From contig OX030970.1 in NCBI GenBank assembly GCA_943735955.1, positions 2,536,184 through 2,600,183 of the forward strand: a DNA stretch of 64,000 nt, given 5' to 3'. Position numbers and translations under genes: made by a program. The DNA comes from Piscicola geometra. Its lineage: Eukaryota; Annelida; Clitellata; Hirudinida; Piscicolidae. Numbering within the stretch: the stretch's first letter is position 1; every line of letters begins with the position of its first letter. Shown piece by piece: positions 1 to 24,000 of the stretch. The notes under the pieces were generated by a model, which was given only the letters and a program-made list of their open reading frames with translations, did not search any database and was not told where the DNA came from.

Positions 1-26
1 GTTTGTGTGTTTGTATGTATGTGTGT

Positions 27-63
<37 letters not shown>

Positions 64-140
64 TGTAATTGTGTGTGTGTGTGTGTGTGTGTGTGCGTGC
101 GTGCGTGTGTGTGTGTTTGTGTGTCAGTGTGTGTGTGTGA
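1..140. repeat. (GT)n microsatellite in LYST intron
   Basis: Imperfect GT/TG dinucleotide array interrupted by TTTG, ATGT and GCGT units. It lies just 3' (minus strand) of the donor that ends the exon at 148, so it is intronic to the LYST-like gene. Cys-Val open frames across it are artefacts of the repeat. Confidence 0.9.
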
Positions 141-147
141 AGACAAC

Positions 148-12447
<12,300 letters not shown>

Positions 12448-13325
12448 CTGGATGGATGGATGATTAAAAAGAAAAATATATGAAGAGCCTTGTGTTTTAG
12501 GTAGATAATTGTTCTATGAATTTACAAAGAGTGGCTTTCATGAGATTCAAAGAACATCTTTTTTTACCGAATAAGCCTTATTGGAGTCGCTAAAAAGTCG
12601 CTAAAGTTCGTTCCATTTAAGTAATTCAACTTAACTTATTTGTGATAAAGCTTTTTGTTTCATGAAGAAGAATAAGGATTGCTTACAATTTTTGTAAACA
12701 ATGATTACTTAAAAACACTTAATCCAAACACGGCTTTCTTCAGCATCAATTAATTATATTAAACTCTTTTAAATCTGAATTAATTAAATTTAACTTCACC
12801 AAATGAAAGCAACTAATATTCAAATAAATTGAATAACATTTATTTTGATTAAACCTTATGAAATCAGCTAAAAAACTTTAATAATTTCATTACAGCAACT
12901 TTTACTTCAACACACCCCTCAGATGTACTTTGTGGCTTAACGTAATAGCTTGCTTATATAAAAAAGAATTGTTTTTTGAAAAACAAAATTAATTATTATT
13001 TTTTTAAAGTGGCTTTATAACTATAATACTTAATGCTTAACATTTAATATAAGTTATATTTGACACAGCTCTTACTTTTTTATATTAAACACATCGAACA
13101 TTTATTTTTCACTCATTTTAAGTTAACAAGTAGAGCCGCCAAATTCAAAAACTAACTTTGAAAAAATGAAAAATGCAGGAAAGGGAAGGAATTAACCTAA
13201 TGATTCAAACCTGAGCTTGAAAGAGCGCTATAGAAGTTTATTTGATTGATTGATTGACTACGTTCAGTTAAACTTGAAAAAATATGGTTTTAAAGACGAT
13301 AAATGCAGAAATATGAAAAAATGTA
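12448..13325. other. Gap between LYST first modelled exon and GT-A
   Basis: About 0.88 kb of AT-rich sequence. It contains the GCGCTATAGAAG...(ATTG)n repeat tail at 13223-13260 and a CATC run just 5' of the 12447 exon start (minus strand CCATCCATCCATCCAG), which may act as a polypyrimidine tract. I see no convincing further LYST exon. LYST's promoter or the intron leading to missing 5' exons must lie here. Confidence 0.6.
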
Positions 13326-16300
13326 TTATTCTATTTCAACGTCGTCCAAAACTTCGCCACTCCATCCAAACTTGACGGGTTCATCGGGTAAGATATCTTC
13401 CCAGTGCTGATCCCAGTGTTGTAGTAACAGTTCGTACTTGTCAGATCCCTTGCGGGGGAAATGTAGTCCCACTTCTTCTCTGTTCACGCCCAGTGCTGAT
13501 TGTGGGTCTGCTCTTACGTGCTCTATGTTGCTGCGTGGAAAAACAGATTAATAAATTATCATATTGATTGCTAGTTGGATAAAATTACAGGAATAAATGA
13601 ATATCTGAATAATATAAACTTAAAACAATTTAAATTTAAAAAAAACCCTAATTAATATTTAGAGAATGAAAAACATTTTGGAACTCTACTTAAGTACTTA
13701 TTAAGAAAAATGTTAAAAATCGGGAAAAAATATGTAAAAATCGTTTAAAATCATTCCAAGCATGCAATAAACTTGAGCAAACCTATAGACAAGGAACAAA
13801 CCTATAGACAGTGAACTAACCTATAGACAGTGAACACACCTATAGACAGTGAACACACCTATAGACAGTGAACAAACCTATAGACAGTGAACAAACCTAT
13901 AGACAGTGAACAAACCTATAGACAGTGAACAAACCTATAGACAGTGAACAGACCTATAGACAGTGAACAAACCTATAGACAGTGAACACACCTATAGACA
14001 GTGAACAAACCTATAGACAGTGAACAAACCTATAGACAGTGAACAAACCTATAGACAGTGAACAGACCTATAGACAGTGAACAAACCTATAGACTGTGAA
14101 CACACCTATAGACAGTGAACAAACCTATAGACAGTGAACAAACCTATAGACAGTGAACAAACCTATAGACAGTGAACAAACCTATAGACAGTGAACAAAC
14201 CTATAGACAGTGAACACACCTATAGACAGTGAACAAACCTATAGACAGTGAACACACCTATAGACAGTGAACAAACCTATAGACAGTGAACAAACCTATA
14301 GACAGTGAACAAACCTATAGACAGTGAACACACCTATAGACAGTGAACAAACCTATAGACAGTGAACAAACCTATAGACAGTGAACACACCTATAGACAG
14401 TGAACAGACCTATAGACAGTGAACAAACCTATAGACAGTGAACAAACCTATAGACAGTGAACAAACCTATAGACAGTGAACACACCTATAGACAGTGAAC
14501 ACACCTATAGACAGTGAACAAACCTATAGACAGTGAAAAGATTCATCATCTCACTGAAGTAGATGAACCACATGCTCCACATGCCATTCTCACTTCCCGA
14601 CTCTAGAAAAATCTCGAACCAGTAAGAGGGCAGTGCGCCCGGCACCAGTGGCCAAAACCTGCTGCTGTTTTGGCTGTTCCGCTTCCAATGGTACCAGTCC
14701 TGTAGTTAAGTAGGTGGGAGTTGCTGGGTGATGTTGATTATGCAAGAATGAATTTATTTCATAGGACTGTGTGAATATATTTTGATTCAATTAAAAAAAC
14801 TCATTAATTTAAACTTTGAAAAATAATTTGTTTAATTTTTAAAATTATTATTAAAATTGTATGTAATTTTGAAAGTAATCCATACAAATCTTCAAGTATT
14901 ATAAAGAGATTCGTGTTTACTTAGACGCAACAGCCTTTTTTTAAACAATTATTATTATTTAAATCTTTCAATTATTTTATATTTTTATATTTAAAAACTA
15001 ATTCATTTGTTATATTTAAAATTTTAAAAATTCATTTAATTATTAAAAATAACCTGGAAAAGATACCAGTAGTGGGGTGAAGGAGAAAATCCCCACGTGC
15101 CGATACCAACGTACATGAAGGCGGAATGGTTTCTGGGCGCTGTGTTGATAAGGATGATAAAAAGTCATAAAATAATCGTTGTAATAAAAGTTCAAGTGTG
15201 GGTTGACGAAGGTTGTTGTAGAGAATAAGTTTAAGTGGTGCTACAAGTTGGTGTGAGCATGTGTGGCAGAGCATGTTTATTCAACAAATTGCATAATTTT
15301 TTTTGTTTTGGTTCAGAAAAAAGAAAATGAGTTCAACTAATAATGTAAAAATAAGGCCCATAGCCAGAATTTTTAGTTAAGAAGGGAAAAATGTAAAAGA
15401 AAGGCTAATTTATCAAACTTGAAATTTTCGTATAATTTCTTTACAATAAAAAAAAAGAAAATGACATCACAAATAATCAAATTAACAGATAATCATATAC
15501 CATGTATATATTATAAATGTTAACTTAAAAATGAAATTGGTAAACTTTATATTTGTTTATAGTATGCAAACAAATTCTAAAATTCGTCGACGTTTCTCAA
15601 AACTGAAGAGTTTGATAAAATCATGCATACTTGGTTCATTTGTAGGTTTGTAGAGCATTCGAAACCCAAGAGGGCAGGGAAAAATACAGAAACAATTAAG
15701 TTTCACAATTATGGTTTAAAAATAGATTTAACATTTTCATCCAGACAAATACAAAAGCAGACATTGGGTAAACAAGGCATATAACAGGGCAACTATGGTG
15801 TATAGACGGGAGCACCAATGAGCGGCAACAGGTAGACAAAGAGAAAGAACTAGTAATACCTTCCGAAAAAGGCCGAAAATTTGAAACTGACTTTACTACA
15901 AGGGTCAAAAAAGCAAATGGCATAATAGGCATCATCCGTAGAACACTCGCATACGTAGGTATTGTCAAAAATTATTTATAACATTTGATGCTTGACTGAA
16001 AGATTACAGAGCAAATTTTAAAAATTAAATTAGATTTCATTTATCTAACCAACGAGTAACTTTCTGTTGTTATGGGCCTTTACGGAGTTGCTATAGAGAG
16101 TAACCCCAGCAAAATCTCGTCTCTTGCTGTATTTCTTGTGCGCTGCTTTGAGCCAGCGGTAGGCGTGCTGTGAGACGGTCATGTCGTCTTCCAGAATCAG
16201 TGCTATTTCACGGTTTGTAATGATGTCTTCATCCAAGTTTTTGAAGCCATCCAAAATACTATCGATTTCAATTTTCATCCCAATTGAATCAGTCAAACGA

Positions 16301-17183
16301 GTAGTAGTAGTCTTAGTAGTAGAAGTAGATGTTGTTGTAGGAGTAGTAGTTGTAGCGGATGGAAATTGTGTTGTTTCAATTGTAGTTTGATTGCAAGCTT
16401 TAGAAATATGTTTGGAGAAAGTTTGGTTGACAGCTTTGTTTCGTCTGGCATGTTTGACTTTTCTTGTTTCTGGGAAGAAGGGACGGAAGGAAGGAGCACT
16501 CAACGGTCTCCAAGTGTCTATCCACTGTCCCAGTATTCCCACGTTAGCTGGGTGCACGTGAACTCTGGTAGAACCTGTTCAGTGTTTTTAAAGTTTTTGT
16601 ATGTTATAAATTCTTCAAATGTACATTTTTTTATCACGAAGACGATCAAATTAGCGATTATTGACTTGAAAACCTTTAGACCAAGTGAAGTTATTGGCCG
16701 CTTCTAGGGTGAGGTTGTGTACAACTCCTTTCCTATTTGGATCGATCCAAATCTCCAAAGCCGCAGTGTCCCCGTCCAGATGGATGCTTTCTATGGAGTT
16801 TAAAAGCTTCTTTAAACTTTCGTGACGGTTGTGTGTTATCACTATGATCCTGAGGTCTACCTAGAGAGGATAAGATTTTGGTGAAGGGAAGAGATTTAGC
16901 TTATTTCTTGATTGCTGAGCTTTTAAAAGAAAAATAAATAAGTTATGATGCTGAAATTTGCTGTATTTGAAATTTTAAAATTAAAAATAAAACTAATTTA
17001 AAATTATTCAAAAATCTATCTGAATACCTCATCTTCATACACATAAGGTACTCCATAGCGGTATTTAGATTTTATAAATAAAAACTTATTTAACTCATTA
17101 TTGTAGTAAAACAAATTAAAAACTATAAAAATGAGTACAACTGAAACCAAAGTGTGTAAGTTAAACTTTACTGAATATAACAT
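13326..17183 (-). CDS. GT-A: type II membrane GT-A-fold glycosyltransferase-like protein
   Basis: Six exons: 17183-17028, 16860-16674, 16574-16050, 15139-15054, 14699-14524, 13530-13326 (TAA stop 13328-13326). They sum to 1335 nt, 444 aa, and all junction phases agree. Residues 11-27 form a signal anchor (TLVSVVLIFIVFNLFYY) after a short cytoplasmic tail, as in Golgi transferases. [17 protein letters not shown] (residues 56-72) resembles the GT-A nucleotide-sugar entry strand. ILEDDMTVS carries a DXD-like EDD at 243-245. [14 protein letters not shown] and the W-rich C-terminus (LLQHWDQHW) follow. A Thr-rich linker is encoded within exon 3. Donor sugar and acceptor cannot be told. Its neighbour is a paralog, GT-B, head to head 3.8 kb away. 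Frames are open, so it is likely functional. Transferase assignment is inferred from motifs, not from a search. Confidence 0.82.
13782..14538 (-). repeat. 19-bp minisatellite in GT-A intron 5, about 40 units
   Basis: Read on the gene strand the unit is GTTTGTTCACTGTCTATAG. Variants begin GTGTG or GTCTG, and one edge unit has CCTTGTC. The first unit overlaps the end of exon 5 (TTCACTGTCTATAG), so each unit regenerates the exon/intron junction TATAG|GTTTGT. Confidence 0.95.
15795..15985 (+). mobile_element. LINE reverse-transcriptase fragment in GT-A intron 3
   Basis: The plus strand encodes KFETDFTTRVKKANGIIGII followed by RRTLAYV, the conserved region after the catalytic block of non-LTR (CR1/Rex/Jockey-type) reverse transcriptases. 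It is short, lacks flanking domains and runs antisense to GT-A, so it is a dead fragment. Confidence 0.65.
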
Positions 17184-18289
17184 CGTTGAGATTTAAATAA
17201 ACCATTTCGAGTTCTGTCTGCATATATATCGATATCATGGTTTAGGTTTGCTCTTAGATTTTCCTTAAAGTTATTAAAACAATTCCGTCATTTTTTCTAT
17301 CTATTTATAAACATTGTGATTTTATATATTAAAAAACATTTAAAATCGGAAATTATTTTTCATCAGGGGTCTCAAGATTGAGAATTTCAGTTTCAATCTC
17401 AAAACTGTTGAAAAGCAAAACTGATCAATGATTTGACATATAATTGACGGATGGTTAAAATGTTCTACAAATCTCATTTAAATACCAAAATGTTTTTATC
17501 AATTATAAATGAATGAATAAAGATGAAAAAATAATTGTTATGTAATAATACAAAATATTAACAAAGATTTTGCAGTTGACCTTATTGAGTTAACATTCAC
17601 TATGTTTTGCCTAAGCAAACCCGTTTGTTTGATGAGCACCAACATAGCGCAGATTGAGTTTATTTTTATTGGATACAGAATTCGAAAAAACCACGTTTTT
17701 TTAAACTTCAACGTTACTTGTATAAAAATTTAATGTTTTTAAGATCATTTTTAGGCTGAAAAGTAGAAAAGATGGGTCTATGACAAAAATATGAACCTAA
17801 GATAAGAAAAAACAAAGCCCAGATTTGTAAAAACATATTGTTTTCTAAATATTTTTTATCAAATGAGCATAAATATGATTTTAAAAATAATTCAAAAAAC
17901 TTCAACTTATGCGCTTTAAATTTATTTTTGAAATTTGCAAAAATCCGTTTTCTTGAAAAATATTTTGCTAAAAACAAAACTGAGACGCCAGAGGTCTCTC
18001 ATTTAATATAGGCTTTGGCTTGTACAATATAAACTCGCCTGATGATGATAATGTTATTACTTTTAGGTTAAACTTTAAAAATTTAGTTGAAAAATCACTT
18101 TGTAAATAGATAATAGTTAATTTTATGAGTATACTCTAAGTAATCTTGTGCCTTTTCATCAAAGCCGCAACAGCCGGCTCCTATATACTAGACGAACGAA
18201 TTAAAAACGAAAAGGAACAGCTTTAAAAAATAATTAATGCTGATAAATTTTCTAACACGTGGTAAATATAGGAAAAATCTAATTTGACT

Positions 18290-18640
<351 letters not shown>

Positions 18641-19807
18641 TAGGAATAAATATATTTATGGGTCTTGAAAAGTTAATTTCCGAATTACGACTAAGTTTTT
18701 TCTTATAATTTTTATGTATAAAAGAAAGAAAGCTAAGTTTAGAAAAAATAAAATAAAAAAAAGCTGGTTTATAAAAAGATGCGAAATAGACTTGAACATT
18801 TATTACTGTTTAAACCAAAAGATGATCCTTTCACTGAAAATAAAGAAGTAAAAAAAATTATAAATAAAAGTATCAATCAAAAAAGATTAAAATATAAAAA
18901 AGTCAAATATTTTTAGAAAAGTATAAAAAACGTGTTTGTCTAGTGAATAAACGGTTTAACATCTCCCATTTTGAGTGTTATTTTTCAATCGCGGGTGATG
19001 GGAGGAAGATTATTTTAAGCATGAAAAATTAATTTTTGTGTCAATTTTCTTGTATTTTTAGTGTTTATCATTTCCTAAATGGACGTTTTGAAATTTAAAA
19101 TCGATTATTTAAATATAACTCCATGTTTTACTATGTCTATTTCATACTAACGGTTTATTAAACTTATTTTTTAGAATTATTTTTTACAAATATTATTAAA
19201 AGATATATGTTCAATTTTATAATATTTAATTATATATTGAATAGAGTAATACCAACATATATACATATAAATATATTGAAGGGGGGTTGCACAAGAAGGA
19301 ACGATTTTTAAACGTAGCCCCATGGCTCAATTGCATAAGAAATTATGTAAATTTAAATTGATCTAGTCATTGTATTGATACCTTGTCTTGATACGTGAAC
19401 TAAAAGATGAGAATAAATATTAAAAAAACAATTTTTTTACTTTAAACATCCATCTCGAGTAACTGGGTTCCCAAGATGGAATGCTTAGTTCCCTAAGATG
19501 AAATTAAAATGTATTTAAAAAAAAGCCATTTAAACGTTGTATTTATCGTCAAACTTGTATAATTGTCTAAAAAATACATTAGTTTGTATTTTAATAGGAA
19601 TTGTCCTTTAATAAAATTTACTAAACTAAATTAAATTTAGCTTTTAGGTTACTTTTCCAAATTGAACTTTTTTTTTGCTTTAGGTTTTCTAGTTTTAATT
19701 TCAACTATGAGGTGTTATAAAGCTAATGAATACTAACGGTATTTTAATCATTATAAAGTAAATAATTGGTTTATATTAATTTTCAATAGTTCATTTAAAA
19801 TATATAC

Positions 19808-19958
19808 CAGGGGCGGCGATCTGCTGCAACTCTTGGGGGGATCCTACCCAGAGTAAGCGGTGATCCTGGGGGGTTCTGCGTTTTCTACCACTAAGGTGGA
19901 CCCCTCACTACCAAAAAGTGGTCCGGACCCCAGGACCCCCCCAAGATTGCCAACCATG
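19808..19958. mobile_element. hAT-type MITE, 151 bp
   Basis: GC-rich island in AT-rich DNA. Ends are imperfect inverted repeats (CAGGGGCGGCGATCT versus CATGGTTGGCAATCT, about 11 of 15 matching). It is flanked by the 8-bp direct repeat ATATATAC at 19800-19807 and 19959-19966, the duplication size of hAT elements. The duplication is low complexity, which weakens it a little. No coding capacity. Confidence 0.65.
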
Positions 19959-20228
19959 ATATATACTTTCTATAGTTTTAATATGATATATACTCTATAA
20001 AGTCTGTATATTTATAAGTCTAAATATAGTCCATGCAAAATATATACTCTATATAGTCTATATACTATATAGTATATAGTATATAGTATATAGACTTTCT
20101 AGTTTCATTCTAAATTTCATTTTAGGCAACTATGACCATTTATGGTCTTGACAGGCCAATCACTCAATTTTAATTTTAAAACGTGCACACAATAAAACTG
20201 TATTGCATCATCTAATTACTAATAAAAA

Positions 20229-20890
20229 TTGAAATTTTACCTTGGTTCAGCAGTCACTGATGACTTCTCACTAGTTGCAGAACGGAACCAGAGGATCGGC
20301 AAGGCTTCGACAACCTTTGCCAGGCTGTCACCAAAACTTTGGAGCAACAAGATGCTGACAAAAAAGACAAAGACAGCTGTGTACAAGGCATGTGTTCTGA
20401 GCACTCTCTTTTACGCCAGTGAATCCTAGACACTATACGCATACCAGGAAAAAAGATTGAGTGCTTTCCACATGCGCTGTCTTCGACGCATGTTCGGAAT
20501 CTCATGGAGAGACCGTGTAACAAACAGCGATGGCTGGGACATGTACGTCGGATGGATGATGGCCGTCTTCCGAAAGACGTGCTATTCAGCGTGCTTGCCT
20601 CAGGTTGGAGAGCAACTGGCAGGCCATATCTTCGCTACAAGGACGTCTGCAAGCGCGATCTAAAATCTACAGAGATCGACCTCAGCACCTGGGAATCGCT
20701 TGCTGAAGATAAAAGCAGATGAAGGCAAGCTGTGCGCATGGGACTAGAAGCGGGAAAAGCAGGGGTTCGTCGGCTTGCAGTGAAAAGCGCTTTCGCAGAA
20801 AAAAAAACTAGCAGCGAAAAGTTCTCTTTGGCGCAAAAGTCCTTTGTCTATCTAGAATGACGGACGCCAACAACATCATTTTTATATGTC
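20229..20890 (+). mobile_element. Truncated non-LTR retrotransposon (RTE/CR1-like 3' end)
   Basis: Encodes the reverse-transcriptase thumb and C-terminal region: KFYLGSAVTDD, RIGKASTTFARLSPKLWSN, KTKTAVYKACVLSTLFYASES, RLSAFHMRCLRRMFGISWRD, then after a frame change QRWLGHVRRMDDGRLPKDVL and CKRDLKSTEIDLSTWESLA. A TAG after ASES, a deletion/frameshift near 20520 and a TGA near 20720 show it is dead. It lies just upstream of GT-B exon 1. Confidence 0.85.
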
Positions 20891-21012
20891 TATAAAAAGC
20901 GAAATCATTAAAACTATTCTAATATGTTTATGTATATGTTTAGAATTAGGTTAGAACCTTATGTAGGTAAAAGATAATAGATTATTTGGCTTAACATGAT
21001 TTCACAGCCACT

Positions 21013-24000
21013 ATGAGTTTTAAAATGAAAAAATATTACGGTTTTTTAGTTTTGCCTTTGGTCGTTTACATAATTGTAAATTTTATTTTCTACAGAAAGG
21101 AATTAAACACCGTCCCAATTATGAAATCAATGGGAATACCACACCAATATGAAAATGAGGTATGTAATTTTTTAACATTAAATTATTTTTTTAACAAATA
21201 TTAAGAATACATTTCTTTTGATCACATTATTCAATAGTTTTAGATCTAATTAAATTTGAAAGATTTAAATTAAAATTGAAATTGGAAACTCGTATTAAAC
21301 TTTTAAATTTACTATGAACATTTGACGCTTCCGACTCTTGTTTATGACAGGGAGACGGAAAAACGATGAATTAAAACTTTATTTATTCCGGAAACATTGT
21401 GGATCAAACAAAAAACACAAGCCATAGAAGCTTTCTGAAACGACTTCAAGATGTTGAATCTTTTAGACGCTTTTGGAGCACACACTAATCTTGTGGGAGC
21501 TCTTTGCAAGCACAGCACCGAAGTATTGAGATTTTCATGAAAATTTGTAATGTCATTTTCCAATTCCACGCTCTTCAATAAAAAAATAAAAGTTTTTTAT
21601 TCGTTCATTTGAAATGTTTTTCAAATGATGGCCGTTTATTTTTTGTTTTTCCTCTACTTCTGTTTTTTAAAAAATATTTTGAAAGTCATGAGCATAAAAG
21701 TTTTTTTCAACTCATTGATTTTTTGTTTCAGCCAAAATATATCTTAACTCTATTTTAATAATTGACGGTATTTCCTAGAGGTTAAACGTCTGTCGTTTTT
21801 CAATTAGCAGGGGCTCAATCTCTTCCAAAAAAAAACAAAAAATATAGTTTCTAATAAGCCCACCACCAGATTGAACTACAACGTCTAACGACTCTCGGTT
21901 TGGCCATGGCTGATGTTCCTAGTTTCGAATGTAATCGATGTTCTATTAACATGAAAATCAAAATTTGTAGCCTTAGTGGCGTAGAAATCCGTAAGGGTTA
22001 CACGCCACAAAAGTAGTGCTCGTCATTATTATTGTATTTTATATTTGTAGAATTATATTTTATATTATTATTATTATATTTTTTTATATTCATATTAATA
22101 TATTAATATTATTATATTTATATTATTATATTTATATTATTATATTTATATTATTATATTTATATTATTATGTTTATATTATTATATTTATATTATTATG
22201 TTTATATTATTATATTTATATTATTATATTTATATGATTATAATACTATTTATACCATTATAATACTTCTTATATTATTAATTTTTATTTATTTATTAAT
22301 TATCCTGATAACTTCCTATTACGGAAAGAATGCTTAAACAATGGAAATAGTAAGTGACTTGCGAAGTTTTATTTTGTCTTAATTTCTCAGACCCAAGCAA
22401 ATCCTCGAAGAATATTGGAGTATTTTATACTTCTTTCTTATTCATAGGCACCTAAATAGACTACCAAACAATATTCAGCTCATTCGTATAATATTTTGGG
22501 CATAATTAAAATTTCCAATTTGATGGAGTTTAATTAAACGAATGAAAAAAAAGTGCGTTTGAAAATTATTGACTTTCATATAAACAGCATAAATCTTTTT
22601 GGAATTTTAACAAATAATTTGGATGAAAGCTTTTTTCATAGTTTTACAACACATCAGTATAAAATGTGTTGAGATTTTCTAAATGGCTTTTCTATATCCT
22701 AGGTTTACGTACTTTTTTTAGTTATTGAAAAAAAGCGCTGATTTTTCGTTGCAATTTACAATGATTTTCTTTCGCTTGTCCATTGTATGTAGAGACCGAC
22801 TGAAATTCGGTTTGGTTCCGGTTTTGGTGCTGAAATTGCCAATTTTCTTATTTTCTGCCATTTTTCGGTTTCGGCCGAATCTAACTTTACAATTTCGGTC
22901 ATTCTTCGGTTTCGGCCGCAAATAATTTTGTAATTTCGGCTTAATTTCGGTTACGGCCGAAATGGATCTCACATTTACCAAAAAACCGAAATTTTTATTT
23001 ATTTATGTATTTATCTGATATATCTGTATCCTCAATCGATCTATTAAGTTCGGGTTCGATTCTCTATTAGATATCTATTAGTTATCGTGGTTGATTGATT
23101 TATGGGGGTCATCAGACTAATTATTTGAATAACTTATACAAGCATCTGGAACAACAACCATTTGTTTCAAATTTAAGTTAATTGCTTTTTTCGCAGCAAA
23201 CTAACTCTATTTTTCAATAATTAAAAAAATTGTTTAAAATCTGGTTTTTTGTTATATATATTTTATTTCAAGAAAAGTCAAAGTTTATGTCGTTAAAAAG
23301 ACCTTTAAGGCTTTATTTCAACCGGTTGTGTGTTCAGTACAACACAACGACGAATATTATTAATGTGGTGACGACAAAATAATAATATTGTAGTGTAAAC
23401 TCAGACGAGCTACATCATAATCATCATCATCATCATGCCCGTGACTAAGTAAGTCGTTGGGGGAAAATAAGGAAGAAGAGGCAGCTTTAGTCCACCATTC
23501 TATTCTGTTGTAAGCAGCGTTGAAAAGACTGCTCAAGGGAAAAGACGTCCACTCTTTCACATTGTCAATCCATCTCTTTTTCTAACGGTCTCGACGACGA
23601 CTTCCTTGTAGCGTGTCCTGTAGCAACTTCTTGGACAGTGAATCGTGTCTGACGACGTGGCCAAGTAAACTTTCGAAGCTTGACAGTTGATAAAAGAGAT
23701 TCTTGTCTAATTAGTGCTGTTGTAATCTATTGACGTAGTTGTTGTTTCTGTGCTCCAAGTAAGAGATGCCGTGGAGTTTACCGAGACATTTAAATTCAAA
23801 GACTTGCGTTTGTTTCCGCGTTAAGAGACCAGGTCTCACATTCGTAAAGTAGGATACTGAGCACCGATGACTGTTGGAGTCTATATCAGACAGAGAAGCG
23901 GATAGAATTATTTACAAATAACCGATTAAGTCTGGCCATTGCTGCAGTTGACATTGAGGTTCTGGTTTACGATAAGCTTCAAGAGTGAGCAATTGCTACT

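Noticed and set aside
13782..14538. Regular 19-bp repeat array resembling a CRISPR
   Set aside because: Units are directly contiguous with no unique spacers and begin inside a eukaryotic exon end; it is a minisatellite.
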